NCBI GenBank assembly: GCA_910586735.1
Contig: CAJUJW010000013.1
Location: 1 to 53,446 of the forward strand
Origin: an uncultured Oscillibacter sp.
Lineage (GTDB): Bacteria; Bacillota; Clostridia; Oscillospirales; Oscillospiraceae
DNA: 53,446 nucleotides
Direction: 5' to 3'
Below the pieces are notes generated by a model, which worked only from the letters and a program-made list of their open reading frames with translations, did no database searches and had not been told where the DNA came from. Positions within the stretch are counted from its first letter, which is position 1; each line of letters opens with the position of its first letter. The position numbers and the translations under genes were made by a program. Shown here piece after piece: positions 15,591 through 24,344 of the stretch.

Positions 15591-17777
15591 TTATTTCAAA
15601 TGTTTCTTTAATTTGCAGGTGACCGCCTGAATATCAATCGGTTTCGCCAGGTGGTCGTTCATGCCGCACGCCAAGCACTTTTGAATATCCTCCGAAAACG
15701 CGTCGGCGGTCATGGCAATGATGGGAATATCCGCGTCTGCCCGGTCCAGCCCCCGGATGGCCCCGGTCGCCTCGTAGCCGTCCATGACCGGCATCCGCAC
15801 ATCCATAAGAATCGCGTCGTAGTACCCGGCCGGGGAGCTCCTGAATTTCTCTACGCAGATCTCTCCGTTTTCAGCCCAGTCCAATTCCAGCTCAAGGACG
15901 GAAAGCAGCTCCCTTGCCACCTCCCAGTTCAGCTCGTTGTCCTCCGCCAGCAAAACGCGCCTTCCCTTCAGGTCCACGCCGCCTGCTTTCCCAGCGCCCT
16001 CCGCGGACTCCGCCGCCGCGGGCGCCGCCGCCCGTTCCAGATTGAGCACCACATGGAACTCACTGCCCCGGCCTTGTTCGCTGCGGACCGAGATCGTTCC
16101 GCCCATGGCGTCCACAATGCACTTGGTAATCGCCATGCCCAGCCCGGACCCCTCTGTCTTCCGGACCCGGGTGTTGTCCTCCCGGCTGAAGGACTCGAAT
16201 ATCACCTTCTGATACTCCTTTGACATGCCGATGCCCGTATCGCTTACCAGGAAATGGGTGCGGACCCTGGAAGCGTCCTCCGGCAGCGCCTCCTGATATA
16301 CGGTCATCTGAACCGAGCCCTTCTCCGGGCTAAATTTCACGGCGTTTCCCAAAAGGTTAATCAATACCTGATTCAGCCGCACGCCGTCGCAGTACACGTT
16401 TTCCGAAAGGATTTCCCGGGCAATCACCTTGAACTGCTGGTTCTTCGCCGCGACCTGGGGCTGCATGATGTTGACGATGCTGTCTATAGTCTCCCTCAGC
16501 GGCATCGGCTCCACATTCAGCGTCATTTTGCCGCTTTCGATTTTGGAGATATCCAGTACGTCGTTGATAAGTCCCAGCAGGTGCTTGCCGGACAGCGCGA
16601 TCTTTCCCAGGTAATCCCGTACCTGCTCCGGGTTGTCCGCATTGTCCAGGGCCAGAGAGGTCATGCCGATGATGGCGTTCATGGGGGTGCGGATATCATG
16701 GCTCATGCTGGACAGGAAGTCCTGCTTTGCCGAGTTGGCCTGTTCCGCCTCTCTCCGGGCCTGCTCCGCGGCCTCCCGGGCCGCGTCCATCTCCGCATTC
16801 ACGCGCTTCAGCTCCGCCACCTGGTTCCGGAACAGCTTTAAGTACTGGAAGAATATGCAAAGGAGCATGGCGATCACCGCCAGGGAGGCGGCGTAGACAA
16901 TGACGAGCCACCGGTTCCCCATGCCGGAAATGGCGTTGTCCAGCCTCTCGAAGGGGAGGACCGTCACCAGATACCACTCGCAGTAGGGGAGATTCGTGCA
17001 GTATATGTGGCGGCGTGATCCGTCGTTTTGCACAACCGCAGAATAGTCCTCGCCGGCGCTCATGGCGGCCTTCAGCTGTTCAATGCAGGCGTCCGCGTCC
17101 TGTTCGTCAAAAATATCGCCAAGCCGGTCAAAATAGTTTTCGTGGTCATCTCCCTCGTTTCCGACGACGTAGCTTCCGTCCTTCCGGAGAACAAAGGAAT
17201 AACTCAGCGACTGGTCCGAGTCCAGGAACAGAACCTCGCCCATATATTTGGTGGAAAGCCCCACCACAATGGCAAGGCTGCCGCCGCCGCCGGACATGGG
17301 GTATTCGCAGGGAACGCCGAACAAGATCACGCCGTCTCCGCCGCTGTCGGAGGCGGAGGCCGCCTTGCGCTCCCCGTTCCGCAGGCTCTCCAAAAAGGGC
17401 TCCGGATGGTTAAGCTCCACGGGGTCCCCGAAAATCATCTCAAGTCCGCCGTCGGGCGCATACAGGGCGGCGCACAGAAAGTGCCTTGCCCTTGCGCCGT
17501 ATTCGATCTCCTCCCTCGTTCCATAGCCGGACTCCCCATCCCCTGCCGCGATGCGCGCGATGGACTCCGCCATGGTCAGGCGGAGTTCAATGATCGTTTC
17601 AAAGTGCAGCGACACCTGCTCGTTCATTCCCGCCATATAGGCGGTGCCGATCTCCTCAATTGTACGTTCACTCATACTGTGAATGGAGAGTCCAAGGAAC
17701 GAAAACACCAAAATTGTGAGACATATCATCACCGCGATGCTGCTTCGCAAAGACCGCGGCAAGCTCTTGTTTTTCAT
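15591..17777 (-). CDS. hybrid sensor histidine kinase with outer Cache domain
   Basis: A 728-residue hybrid kinase. It has a membrane helix at about 10-32, an extracytoplasmic dCache-like sensor domain (about 35-285), a second helix (about 290-312) and a coiled coil (about 315-352). The HisKA H-box is SMSHDIRTPMNAIIG near residue 362. The HATPase domain has the N box NLLGNAVKFSP and the G boxes DTGIGMS and GSGLGMAI. A C-terminal receiver domain follows (about 605-728), with phospho-acceptor Asp in ILMDVRMPVMDG and Lys in AKPID. It starts 70 bp after the second kinase gene, so both are likely co-transcribed. It has no DNA-binding output, so another protein must receive the signal. Confidence 0.93.
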   Translation of the reverse strand: MKNKSLPRSLRSSIAVMICLTILVFSFLGLSIHSMSERTIEEIGTAYMAGMNEQVSLHFETIIELRLTMAESIARIAAGDGESGYGTREEIEYGARARHFLCAALYAPDGGLEMIFGDPVELNHPEPFLESLRNGERKAASASDSGGDGVILFGVPCEYPMSGGGGSLAIVVGLSTKYMGEVLFLDSDQSLSYSFVLRKDGSYVVGNEGDDHENYFDRLGDIFDEQDADACIEQLKAAMSAGEDYSAVVQNDGSRRHIYCTNLPYCEWYLVTVLPFERLDNAISGMGNRWLVIVYAASLAVIAMLLCIFFQYLKLFRNQVAELKRVNAEMDAAREAAEQARREAEQANSAKQDFLSSMSHDIRTPMNAIIGMTSLALDNADNPEQVRDYLGKIALSGKHLLGLINDVLDISKIESGKMTLNVEPMPLRETIDSIVNIMQPQVAAKNQQFKVIAREILSENVYCDGVRLNQVLINLLGNAVKFSPEKGSVQMTVYQEALPEDASRVRTHFLVSDTGIGMSKEYQKVIFESFSREDNTRVRKTEGSGLGMAITKCIVDAMGGTISVRSEQGRGSEFHVVLNLERAAAPAAAESAEGAGKAGGVDLKGRRVLLAEDNELNWEVARELLSVLELELDWAENGEICVEKFRSSPAGYYDAILMDVRMPVMDGYEATGAIRGLDRADADIPIIAMTADAFSEDIQKCLACGMNDHLAKPIDIQAVTCKLKKHLK

Positions 17778-17847
17778 ACGTTTTCCATCTCCACAGTTCT
17801 CAAGCGTCCAATCCGCCTGACTCCCGGCCGCCGTGCGCTTCCCGCTC

Positions 17848-20043
17848 CTAACGGCCTCTCAGCCTGTTCATGGCCTGGAACATTCTGCGGATGTCCACCG
17901 GCTTTGCCAGGTGCTCGTTCATCCCCGCGTCCTTTGCCAGGGCCACGTCCTCCTCAAAGGCGTTGGCCGACAGCGCGATGATGGGCACGGTCCCGGCGTC
18001 CGGCCGCTCCAGACCGCGGATGACCCGGGCCGCCTCATATCCGCTCATCACCGGCATCATCAAATCCATCAGGATGCAGTCGAACATCCCCGGGGCGGAC
18101 GCCTCAAACGCGTCTACAGCGGCCTTCCCGTCATTTGCGGTGACAACCTCCGCCCCCGCGTCCTTGAGAATATATTCTACAATTTCGCAGTTGATCTTGT
18201 TGTCCTCCACCAGAAGCACCCGCATCCCGGCGACGTTGCCCTGCACCTCCGGCTCCTCAGCCGCGGGCCGGCTGCTCCACGCTTCGTCCACCCGGATGGG
18301 CAGGGTGATCTGAACCACGCTTCCCCGGCCCAGCCGGCTGTCCACCGTGACGGTTCCCCCCAGCCGGTCCACCAGTTTTTTTACGATGGACATGCCAAGC
18401 CCCACACCGTTGTAATTGGTCCTCGCGTCCTGACGCTCCTGGGTGAAGGGCTCGAAAATGTGCTTCTTAAAGTCCTCTCCAATGCCGATCCCGGTATCTT
18501 CAATCACAAAGCGGCAGCTTGCGGTCCCCTCGTGGAAGCCGGCCTCCTCCGCCCGGACAAACACGGAGCCGTCGGGCCGGTTATATTTGAGGGCGTTGTC
18601 CATGACGCTCATCAGGATCTGCTTTACGTACAGCGGATTTCCAATCGCCCGGCTGTGCCGCAGGCCGGACGCGTCCAGCTCCAGCCGGACGGCCCGTTCC
18701 TCAGCCAGGGGAGACAACATCGTGATGCAGTCCTCCAGCACGGCGCGGAGGTCAAAGGGCTCTTCCACCGCCGCCGGCCAGCCGCTCTCCAGCCTGCTCA
18801 TTTGAAGGACGTCGTTCACCAGGGACAGCAGGTGCTCCGCCGACACGCGGATCTTATTCCGGCAGTCTCTCTGCCGCTCCGGGTCGTCCTGGCTCTTTTC
18901 CAGAATGGCCAGCATTCCCAGGATCCCGTTGATGGGCGTGCGGAGGTCATGGGACATGTGGGAGAGGAACTCGCTTTTTGCCGAGTTCGCCTGCCTTACC
19001 CGCTCCAAAAGCTCCATGATGGACTGCTCCTGTTTTTTTCTCGTCACCATGGTCTCCGTGATATCCTGATGGTATCCGTTCAGGCAGACCCCTGGTTTTT
19101 CAAAGGTCCTGTCCGGCACACCGCCGCAGCGGACATAGATTTTGCCCAGCTCCGGATGATTCCAGGGGTAGATCACCTCGGCCCGCCCGGTCTTCAGCAT
19201 TTCCTGTACCGCCTCGCGGACCATCTCCGTATAATCGGGCGCGATACGCGCAAACCAGTGCCGGTAGCACTCCTCCGGCCCGATGCCATCCGGCACGCCC
19301 AGAAGAATCCGCATGGTCCGGTCCGCATACATCCTGGGCCGGCAGCTCTCCTCCAGCTCGATGGTCCAGATGCCGGTCCTGGCTCCCTCCAGAATGTCCT
19401 CCAGGCTCTGCCGCCCCTCCAGATAACTCCTCTTTTGAAGCTCCCGGAACAGGTCGCGGCGCTTCAGAGAGGATACGATAAAGTACGCCGCCGTCTGGAG
19501 CATGTTCGACGCGTATTCCAGTGACTTCACAGGGGGATTGTCCACGCCGTAAAAGCCGATAATCCGTTTCTTATCGTACAGGGGAACCACCACAAGGGAT
19601 TGGATGCTCTGCCGCTTCAGGTTCTCGTACTGAAGCGGATCCGACTCCCGGATATCCTCCACGTTTTTAATGACAATATGCCCGCCGACGCTGAAATTCC
19701 GGTACCAGCTGGCGCACACCTCTGGGGGGACATTTTGAAGGTTCTCCTGTTCCGGCTCCACCCCGTCGGCCACCCACTCATAGGTGTTGTCGTCGCCGCC
19801 GGACTCGTTCTGCTCGAAGATATAGGTCCGCTCCCCGTTCATGGCTTTTCCCAGGTGCTCCAGAAGCACCTTGAGCGACTGGTCCGGGGTTTCCTCCAGC
19901 AGAGCGACGCGAAGGCCCTCGTTAATAATGGCCTCCAAATTCTGGACGCTCCGCATGCCGCTGTGCCGCTCCTGGACCTCCATGATCGGAGCGCCCTCCC
20001 CGGCCGGTAAGAGTTCCCTTGCATAATCCATAAGCCCGTCCAC
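17848..20043 (-). CDS. cytoplasmic hybrid histidine kinase with GAF and PAS domains
   Basis: A 731-residue hybrid kinase with no visible membrane helix. It has a GAF-like domain (about 30-185, SLVVVPLYDKKRIIGFYGVD) and a PAS-like domain (about 210-330). The HisKA H-box is LSHMSHDLRTPINGILGM near residue 359. The HATPase domain has DTGIGIG and GVGLGMSI. A receiver domain follows (about 610-731), with Asp in ILMDLMMPVMSG and Lys in AKPVD. The start is GTG at 20043 with GAGGAG 7 nt upstream. It is the first gene of a two-kinase unit and has a strong promoter. A stand-alone phosphotransfer protein or regulator is not seen nearby. Confidence 0.92.
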   Translation of the reverse strand: MDGLMDYARELLPAGEGAPIMEVQERHSGMRSVQNLEAIINEGLRVALLEETPDQSLKVLLEHLGKAMNGERTYIFEQNESGGDDNTYEWVADGVEPEQENLQNVPPEVCASWYRNFSVGGHIVIKNVEDIRESDPLQYENLKRQSIQSLVVVPLYDKKRIIGFYGVDNPPVKSLEYASNMLQTAAYFIVSSLKRRDLFRELQKRSYLEGRQSLEDILEGARTGIWTIELEESCRPRMYADRTMRILLGVPDGIGPEECYRHWFARIAPDYTEMVREAVQEMLKTGRAEVIYPWNHPELGKIYVRCGGVPDRTFEKPGVCLNGYHQDITETMVTRKKQEQSIMELLERVRQANSAKSEFLSHMSHDLRTPINGILGMLAILEKSQDDPERQRDCRNKIRVSAEHLLSLVNDVLQMSRLESGWPAAVEEPFDLRAVLEDCITMLSPLAEERAVRLELDASGLRHSRAIGNPLYVKQILMSVMDNALKYNRPDGSVFVRAEEAGFHEGTASCRFVIEDTGIGIGEDFKKHIFEPFTQERQDARTNYNGVGLGMSIVKKLVDRLGGTVTVDSRLGRGSVVQITLPIRVDEAWSSRPAAEEPEVQGNVAGMRVLLVEDNKINCEIVEYILKDAGAEVVTANDGKAAVDAFEASAPGMFDCILMDLMMPVMSGYEAARVIRGLERPDAGTVPIIALSANAFEEDVALAKDAGMNEHLAKPVDIRRMFQAMNRLRGR

Positions 20044-20089
20044 CGCTTTCTCCTCACAGCTTTACTGCAAAAGTCGGAAAATCTCTGTC

Positions 20090-20118
20090 ATAATACCATA
20101 TAGGTCTTATTCCGTCAA
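20090..20118 (-). promoter_or_regulatory. promoter of the two-kinase operon
   Basis: On the minus strand: TTGACG (20118-20113), 17 nt, TATTAT (20095-20090), about 50 nt before the GTG start. Confidence 0.8.
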
Positions 20119-20211
20119 TGAAAAGGCGCAAAAAACATGTGCGGTCTGAACGGTATTGACGATGTCCATGTCGATACCTCTCTGCTTATCTGCAGCTTAG
20201 AGTTATAAATT

Positions 20212-20375
20212 TAGGCCCTGTTTGAAAAATGGCGGAATGACCAACGGCGAGAGATTTTTCCGCCAATCAAGGCAAATTTTCGCAGGCGGGCTGTCGCCCG
20301 GCAAGAAAATTTAACGCAGAGCGGCGGAAAAAGATCCGCCGTTTGGGCGTTTTGGCATTTTTCAAACGGGGCCTA
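20212..20375. mobile_element. MITE-like foldback element
   Basis: The ends are 22-bp inverted repeats with two mismatches (20212-20233, beginning TAGGCCCTGTTTGAAAAATG, and 20354-20375). Each is bounded by TA, as expected for a TA target duplication. The whole 164 bp is an imperfect palindrome: inner blocks TTTTTCCGCC and GGCGGAAAAA also pair, and the centre forms CGGGCTGTCGCCCG. It has no coding capacity. This fits a non-autonomous element moved by a transposase encoded elsewhere. It may occur in many copies. Confidence 0.7.
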
Positions 20376-20586
20376 GGCAAAGGTATATCGCTTACGGGAA
20401 ATTTTCAACTGGTGATTTTAGCCCCCCTCCAGTCTGAAAAAATTTGTCCTTTAAGTGCAGCCCTTGTTTATCACCCCCTCCTGCAGCCCCCATTTCAAGG
20501 CCATTTTTTAGTGGAAAAAGGATAAGGGCAAACCGCCAACTCCTTGCAACGCAAGGGTTCCCCGACTTGTCCTTATTATGCCATAA
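20376..20586. other. intergenic; nothing recognised
   Basis: I see no gene, clear hairpin or promoter in this stretch between the MITE-like element and the integrase remnant. Confidence 0.5.
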
Positions 20587-20784
20587 GGGCATGCCTTTGC
20601 GGTTCTTTCTCTCCAAAACGGAGATGATGTTAAAACGGTACAAGTTAATATGGGACACGCAACGGCTGCTTTTACTTTAGATGTTTATGGTCACGTATCG
20701 GAACAGATGAAAAATGCCTGTTCCGCCAGAATGCAGGCTTACATTGATGGATTACAACAAGTTCGGCGGGATGGAGCAAAATAA
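20587..20784 (+). pseudogene. tyrosine integrase, C-terminal remnant
   Basis: The frame encodes FAVLSLQNGDDVKTVQVNMG followed by HATAAFTLDVYGHVSEQMK, the last third of a phage/ICE-type tyrosine integrase. The box II GHA and the nucleophile Tyr (DVYGHV) are visible. The preceding HxxR box is lost: Gly replaces the expected Arg, and a stop codon lies just before. The gene points at the 3' end of tRNA-Gln 64 bp away, the classic layout of an element inserted in a tRNA gene. It is inactive. Confidence 0.85.
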
Positions 20785-20808
20785 GGGAAACTCTCAATTT
20801 GGGCATAA

Positions 20809-20844
20809 GAAAACGCCTGAATCATTGTAGATTCAAGCGTTTTC
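20809..20844 (-). terminator. terminator of tRNA-Gln
   Basis: GAAAACGCCTGAATC (20809-20823) pairs with GATTCAAGCGTTTTC (20830-20844) around a 6-nt loop, with one mismatch. It begins 3 nt after the tRNA 3' end on the minus strand. Confidence 0.7.
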
Positions 20845-20847
20845 TCT

Positions 20848-20921
20848 TGGCAGCGGGTGAAGGATTCGAACCCTCACATACAGAGTCAGAGTCTGCTGTG
20901 CTACCTTTACACAAACCCGCT
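20848..20921 (-). tRNA. tRNA-Gln (anticodon CTG)
   Basis: A full cloverleaf can be drawn on the minus strand. The acceptor AGCGGGT/ACCCGCT is followed by G and an encoded CCA. The D-arm is GTGT/GCAC. The anticodon stem GCAGA/TCTGT has loop CTCTGAC, giving anticodon CTG. The variable loop is 4 nt, and the T-arm GAGGG/CCTTC has loop TTCGAAT. The 74-nt length includes CCA. The integrase remnant beside it suggests that it has served as an attachment site. Confidence 0.93.
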
Positions 20922-21117
20922 GTACTGCCGTGGAACAGCTATCATTATACTAAAAAAAACCGCCTTGTCAAGGGGGTTTTCAAATTTTCTCAAAATTTCT
21001 TTTCCCCGGAAAATCCGGTCCCTCCTCCCCATCGGAGGCGGGGCGGTTCCCGGCGTCCCGGGGGAACGGCCTCCGGCAAAAAATACCCGGCGGGGCGGCC
21101 CCATTGTGAAAAAGCTC

Positions 21118-21148
21118 TTGACATGGAGCGGACTCCACGTGGTATGCT
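21118..21148 (+). promoter_or_regulatory. promoter of the FAD-dependent oxidoreductase operon
   Basis: TTGACA (21118-21123), 19 nt, TATGCT (21143-21148) preceded by TGG (extended -10). The rest of 20922-21208 is GC-rich hairpins with no gene. Confidence 0.6.
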
Positions 21149-21208
21149 GGAGACCGGACAAGGGGCGCGCCCCTCCCCTTCAAATTCCCCCACGAAAGGA
21201 GACTGCCC

Positions 21209-22798
21209 ATGATCAAGCTTGAGGGCGTCCGCCTCCCCCCCGGCGGCGGACAGGCGGAACTCCGCACCCAGGCCGCCAGGCTCCTGCGTGTTCCGCCGGA
21301 GGCAATCCGGGACCTCCGCATCCTCCGCCGCAGCGTGGACGCCAGGGAGGATGTGGTCCTGACCTACACCCTGGCCGCCGCCGTGGAAAACGAGGCCGCC
21401 GTCCTCCGCCGCTGCCGGAACAAAAAAGCCGCCCCCCTGCGGCCGGAACCGGCCTACCGTCCCCCGGCGGCCCGGCCCCCGGCGGAGGTTCCCCCCGTCG
21501 TGGTGGGGGCGGGACCCGCGGGGCTCTTCGCCGCCCTGGCGCTGGCCCTGGCCGGACAGCGGCCCGTCCTCCTGGAGCGGGGCCGGGCCGTGGAGGCCCG
21601 CCAGGCGAACGTGGAGCGCTTCTGGTCCTCCGGGGCTCTGGACCCGGAGTCCAACGTCCAGTTTGGCGAAGGCGGGGCCGGGGCCTTCTCCGACGGGAAG
21701 CTGAACACCGGCACCAAGGACCCCCGGCACCGCTTCATCCTGGAGCGCCTGGCCGCCTGCGGCGCGCCGCCGGACATCCTCATTGACGCCAAGCCCCATG
21801 TGGGCACGGACTATCTCCATATCGTCCTCCAGAACCTCCGCCGGGAGCTGGCCGCCTTGGGGACGGACATCCGCTTTGAGACCCGGCTGGAGGACCTGCG
21901 GACGGAAAACGGGGCTCTGGCCGGCGCCGTCCTGAAAGGCCCGGAGGGGACTTACAGCCTCCCCTGCCGGAGTCTCATCCTGGCCCCCGGCCACTCCGCC
22001 AGGGACACCTTTGAGATGCTCCACCGCCGGGGCGTGCCCATGGAGGCCAAGCCCTTCGCCGTGGGACTGCGCATTGAGCACCGCCAGGCGGACTGCGACG
22101 CCGCCCAGTACCGGCGGCACGCCGGGCACCCCGGCCTCCCCGCCTCCACCTACAAGCTCTCCTGCCACCTGCCCAGCGGGCGGGGGGTGTTCTCCTTCTG
22201 CGTCTGCCCCGGCGGGGAAGTGGTGGCCGCCGCCTCGGAGGCGGAACGGGTGGTGACCAACGGCATGAGCGAATTCGCCCGGGACCGGGAGAACATCAAC
22301 GGGGCCATTCTGGTAAACGTCACCCCGGAGGACTTCGGCGGGGAGTCCCCCCTGGCGGGGGTGGAGTTCCAGCGGCGGCTGGAGTCGGCGGCCTACGCCC
22401 TGGGGGGCGGCGGCTACCGGGCCCCCGCCCAGCGGGTGGAGGACTTCCTGGCCCGGCGGCCCTCGGCGGGACCGGGGCGGGTGAGGCCCAGCTACCGCCC
22501 CGGCGTCACCTGGACGGACCTGCACGCCTGCCTGCCCGCCTTCGTGTCGGAGGCCCTGGAGGAGGCCCTGCCCATCCTGGGGCGGAAGCTCCGGGGCTAT
22601 GACGCCCCCGACGCCGTCCTCACCGCCGTGGAAAGCCGCAGCTCCTCCCCCGTCCGCGTCCCCAGGGGGCCGGACGGCCAGTCGGCCCTCCGGGGCCTCT
22701 ACCCCTGCGGCGAGGGGGCCGGGTACGCCGGGGGCATCCTCTCCGCCGCCGCCGACGGTATGCGGGCCGCCGAGGCCCTGCTGGAAAATCTAAAATAA
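21209..22798 (+). CDS. FAD-dependent oxidoreductase (COG2509-type)
   Basis: A 529-residue flavoprotein of the uncharacterised FAD-dependent dehydrogenase family. A short N-terminal domain (about 1-90) precedes the Rossmann FAD motif VVVGAGPAGLFAALALALAG (about 97-116). Conserved family stretches follow: FGEGGAGAFSDGKLNTGTKD near 150 and the C-terminal FAD closure GLYPCGEGAGYAGGI near 500. The substrate is unknown. The ATG follows AAAGGAG by about 8 nt. The gene ends 14 bp before the hydroxyacid dehydrogenase, and the two are co-transcribed. Confidence 0.88.
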   Translation: MIKLEGVRLPPGGGQAELRTQAARLLRVPPEAIRDLRILRRSVDAREDVVLTYTLAAAVENEAAVLRRCRNKKAAPLRPEPAYRPPAARPPAEVPPVVVGAGPAGLFAALALALAGQRPVLLERGRAVEARQANVERFWSSGALDPESNVQFGEGGAGAFSDGKLNTGTKDPRHRFILERLAACGAPPDILIDAKPHVGTDYLHIVLQNLRRELAALGTDIRFETRLEDLRTENGALAGAVLKGPEGTYSLPCRSLILAPGHSARDTFEMLHRRGVPMEAKPFAVGLRIEHRQADCDAAQYRRHAGHPGLPASTYKLSCHLPSGRGVFSFCVCPGGEVVAAASEAERVVTNGMSEFARDRENINGAILVNVTPEDFGGESPLAGVEFQRRLESAAYALGGGGYRAPAQRVEDFLARRPSAGPGRVRPSYRPGVTWTDLHACLPAFVSEALEEALPILGRKLRGYDAPDAVLTAVESRSSSPVRVPRGPDGQSALRGLYPCGEGAGYAGGILSAAADGMRAAEALLENLK

Positions 22799-22812
22799 GG
22801 AGACGACACGCC

Positions 22813-23784
22813 ATGAGAAACATCTGCGTCTATCAGGACTTCCTGGAGGAGGCCCACCGGGCCCAGATCCGCGAGACGGCGGAACCCCTGGGCTTCACGG
22901 CCCACTTCTTCGGCCCGGACCAATTTGAGGAGGCCAGAGCCTGCCTCCAGGACTGCGAGGTCCTCTACGCCCACGACCCGAACCTCCTCCGGACGGCCCC
23001 GGCGTCTTTGAAGTGGTACTGCTGCTCCTACGCCGGGGTGGACCTCTACTGCAAGGACCCCTCCCTTTTCGCAAACCCGGAGTGCCTGCTGACCAACTCC
23101 AACTGCTACGGCGTCACCATCGCCGAGCACGTGGTCATGGTCCTGCTGATGCTCCTGCGCCGGATGCCGGAGTATGAGGCGGTGGTCCGGGACCGGCGCT
23201 GGGACAACCAGCTTCCCATCCGGTCCATCCGGGGCGGGCGCTTCACCCTCCTGGGGGCCGGGGACATCGGGAAGAATGCAGCGGACCGCCTCCGGGCCCT
23301 GGGCGCGGCTCAGATTACCGCTCTCAGCCGCAGCGGAACCGCCCGGGGGAATACCTTTGACGAGGTCCTCCCCATCGCCCGCCTGGACGAGGTTCTCCCC
23401 CGGACCGAGGTCCTGATTATGGCCCTCCCCAGCACGGCGGAGACCTTCCATATTCTGAACCGGGAGCGCGTCGCCCTGCTGCCCCAGGGAGCCTATGTGA
23501 TCAATGTGGGCCGGGGGACCGCCGTGGAGCAGGAGCCCCTGATTGAGGCCCTGAACGCCGGGCGCCTGGGGGGCGCGGCCCTGGACGTGATGGACCCCGA
23601 GCCCCTGCCGGGGGACCATCCCCTGTGGGAGGCGAAGAATCTGATTCTCACCCCCCACGTCTCGGGGAACATGACCCTGGGGTACACCCGGGACCGCAAC
23701 GTGGAGCTGTTCTGCCGGGACCTCCAGAACTACGCCGCCGGAAGGCCGCTGGACGGCCTGGTGGACCGGACTCGGGGATACTGA
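22813..23784 (+). CDS. D-2-hydroxyacid dehydrogenase family protein
   Basis: A 323-residue NAD(P)-dependent dehydrogenase. The nucleotide-binding motif GAGDIGKNAADRL lies near residue 145. The catalytic Arg is in VGRGTAVEQ, the Glu in DVMDPEPLP and the His in LTPHVSGN. It would interconvert a 2-ketoacid and a D-2-hydroxyacid; the substrate cannot be read from the sequence. AAGGAGACGAC precedes the ATG. It is the second gene of the oxidoreductase operon and is followed by a strong terminator. Confidence 0.9.
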   Translation: MRNICVYQDFLEEAHRAQIRETAEPLGFTAHFFGPDQFEEARACLQDCEVLYAHDPNLLRTAPASLKWYCCSYAGVDLYCKDPSLFANPECLLTNSNCYGVTIAEHVVMVLLMLLRRMPEYEAVVRDRRWDNQLPIRSIRGGRFTLLGAGDIGKNAADRLRALGAAQITALSRSGTARGNTFDEVLPIARLDEVLPRTEVLIMALPSTAETFHILNRERVALLPQGAYVINVGRGTAVEQEPLIEALNAGRLGGAALDVMDPEPLPGDHPLWEAKNLILTPHVSGNMTLGYTRDRNVELFCRDLQNYAAGRPLDGLVDRTRGY

Positions 23785-23790
23785 AACAAA

Positions 23791-23827
23791 AAGGGCCGGG
23801 CGGAGAATTCCGTCCGGTCCTTTTTTT
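23791..23827 (+). terminator. intrinsic terminator after the dehydrogenase
   Basis: AGGGCCGGGCGGA pairs with TCCGTCCGGTCCT, mostly G-C, and is followed by TTTTTTT. It lies 7 nt after the stop. Confidence 0.88.
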
Positions 23828-24344
23828 CGCGCCTTATTTGTTGAGGAAGTAAAGCCCCACCAGGCAGATGAAGGGCCTTTACACGCCCTGACGGGCAGGG
23901 AGGTCAACAGCCCTTTGCGGGCAGGTCCAATGCACCCCCCATTTCGTCGGAAGAAATTCCGCTCTGCTCCGTCCCCGCCTGGCGGCGAGGACTGCGCCCG
24001 CTCCATTCCTTCCTCCTCTCCCCACAAAATCTACGATTTTGCGGGGGCCCCTTTTTTGCGAAAAGAGAGAATGCGCCGTGCACGGTGGAAGAGAGAAAAC
24101 GGGGGCGCGCAAGACGTGCCTCCGTTTTCTACGAATGTCTTCGGGCCGCGGCGTGGTGCGGGCGGGGGTTTTGGTGGTCGTCGAATCGACTCTCTCCTCT
24201 TTTCGCTGCCGCTGCCCTGGAGGTTGCAGGGCTGGTGCGCCTACCGCTTTCTATCGGAAGAACTGCTTGCAGGGGCGGCAATCTGCCGCCCCTGCATTCA
24301 TTGTCCATTGTCAATTTTCAATTGTCAATTACTCCCCCAGCCCC
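23828..24344. other. long intergenic region with gene remnant and repeats
   Basis: No intact gene is seen in about 515 bases. At 23835-23875 the minus strand reads FICLVGLYFLNK and a stop, which looks like the last membrane helix of a lost gene. Further on are AT/GC-mixed runs such as CAAAATCTACGATTTTG (24026-24042), a perfect hairpin at 24269-24295, and short repeats of TTGTCAATT at 24307-24330. It has the look of decayed and repeat-derived DNA. Confidence 0.5.
24269..24295 (-). terminator. strong hairpin downstream of the MATE gene
   Basis: GCAGGGGCGGCA and TGCCGCCCCTGC form a perfect 12-bp stem with a 3-nt loop. It lies about 50 nt after the MATE stop on the minus strand, but no T tract follows, so it may instead be a dispersed repeat. 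Confidence 0.45.

Noticed and set aside
21209..22798. Long open frames on the minus strand opposite the FAD oxidoreductase
   Set aside because: They are low-complexity Gly/Pro/Arg/His-rich shadows caused by high GC; the plus frame has clear family motifs.
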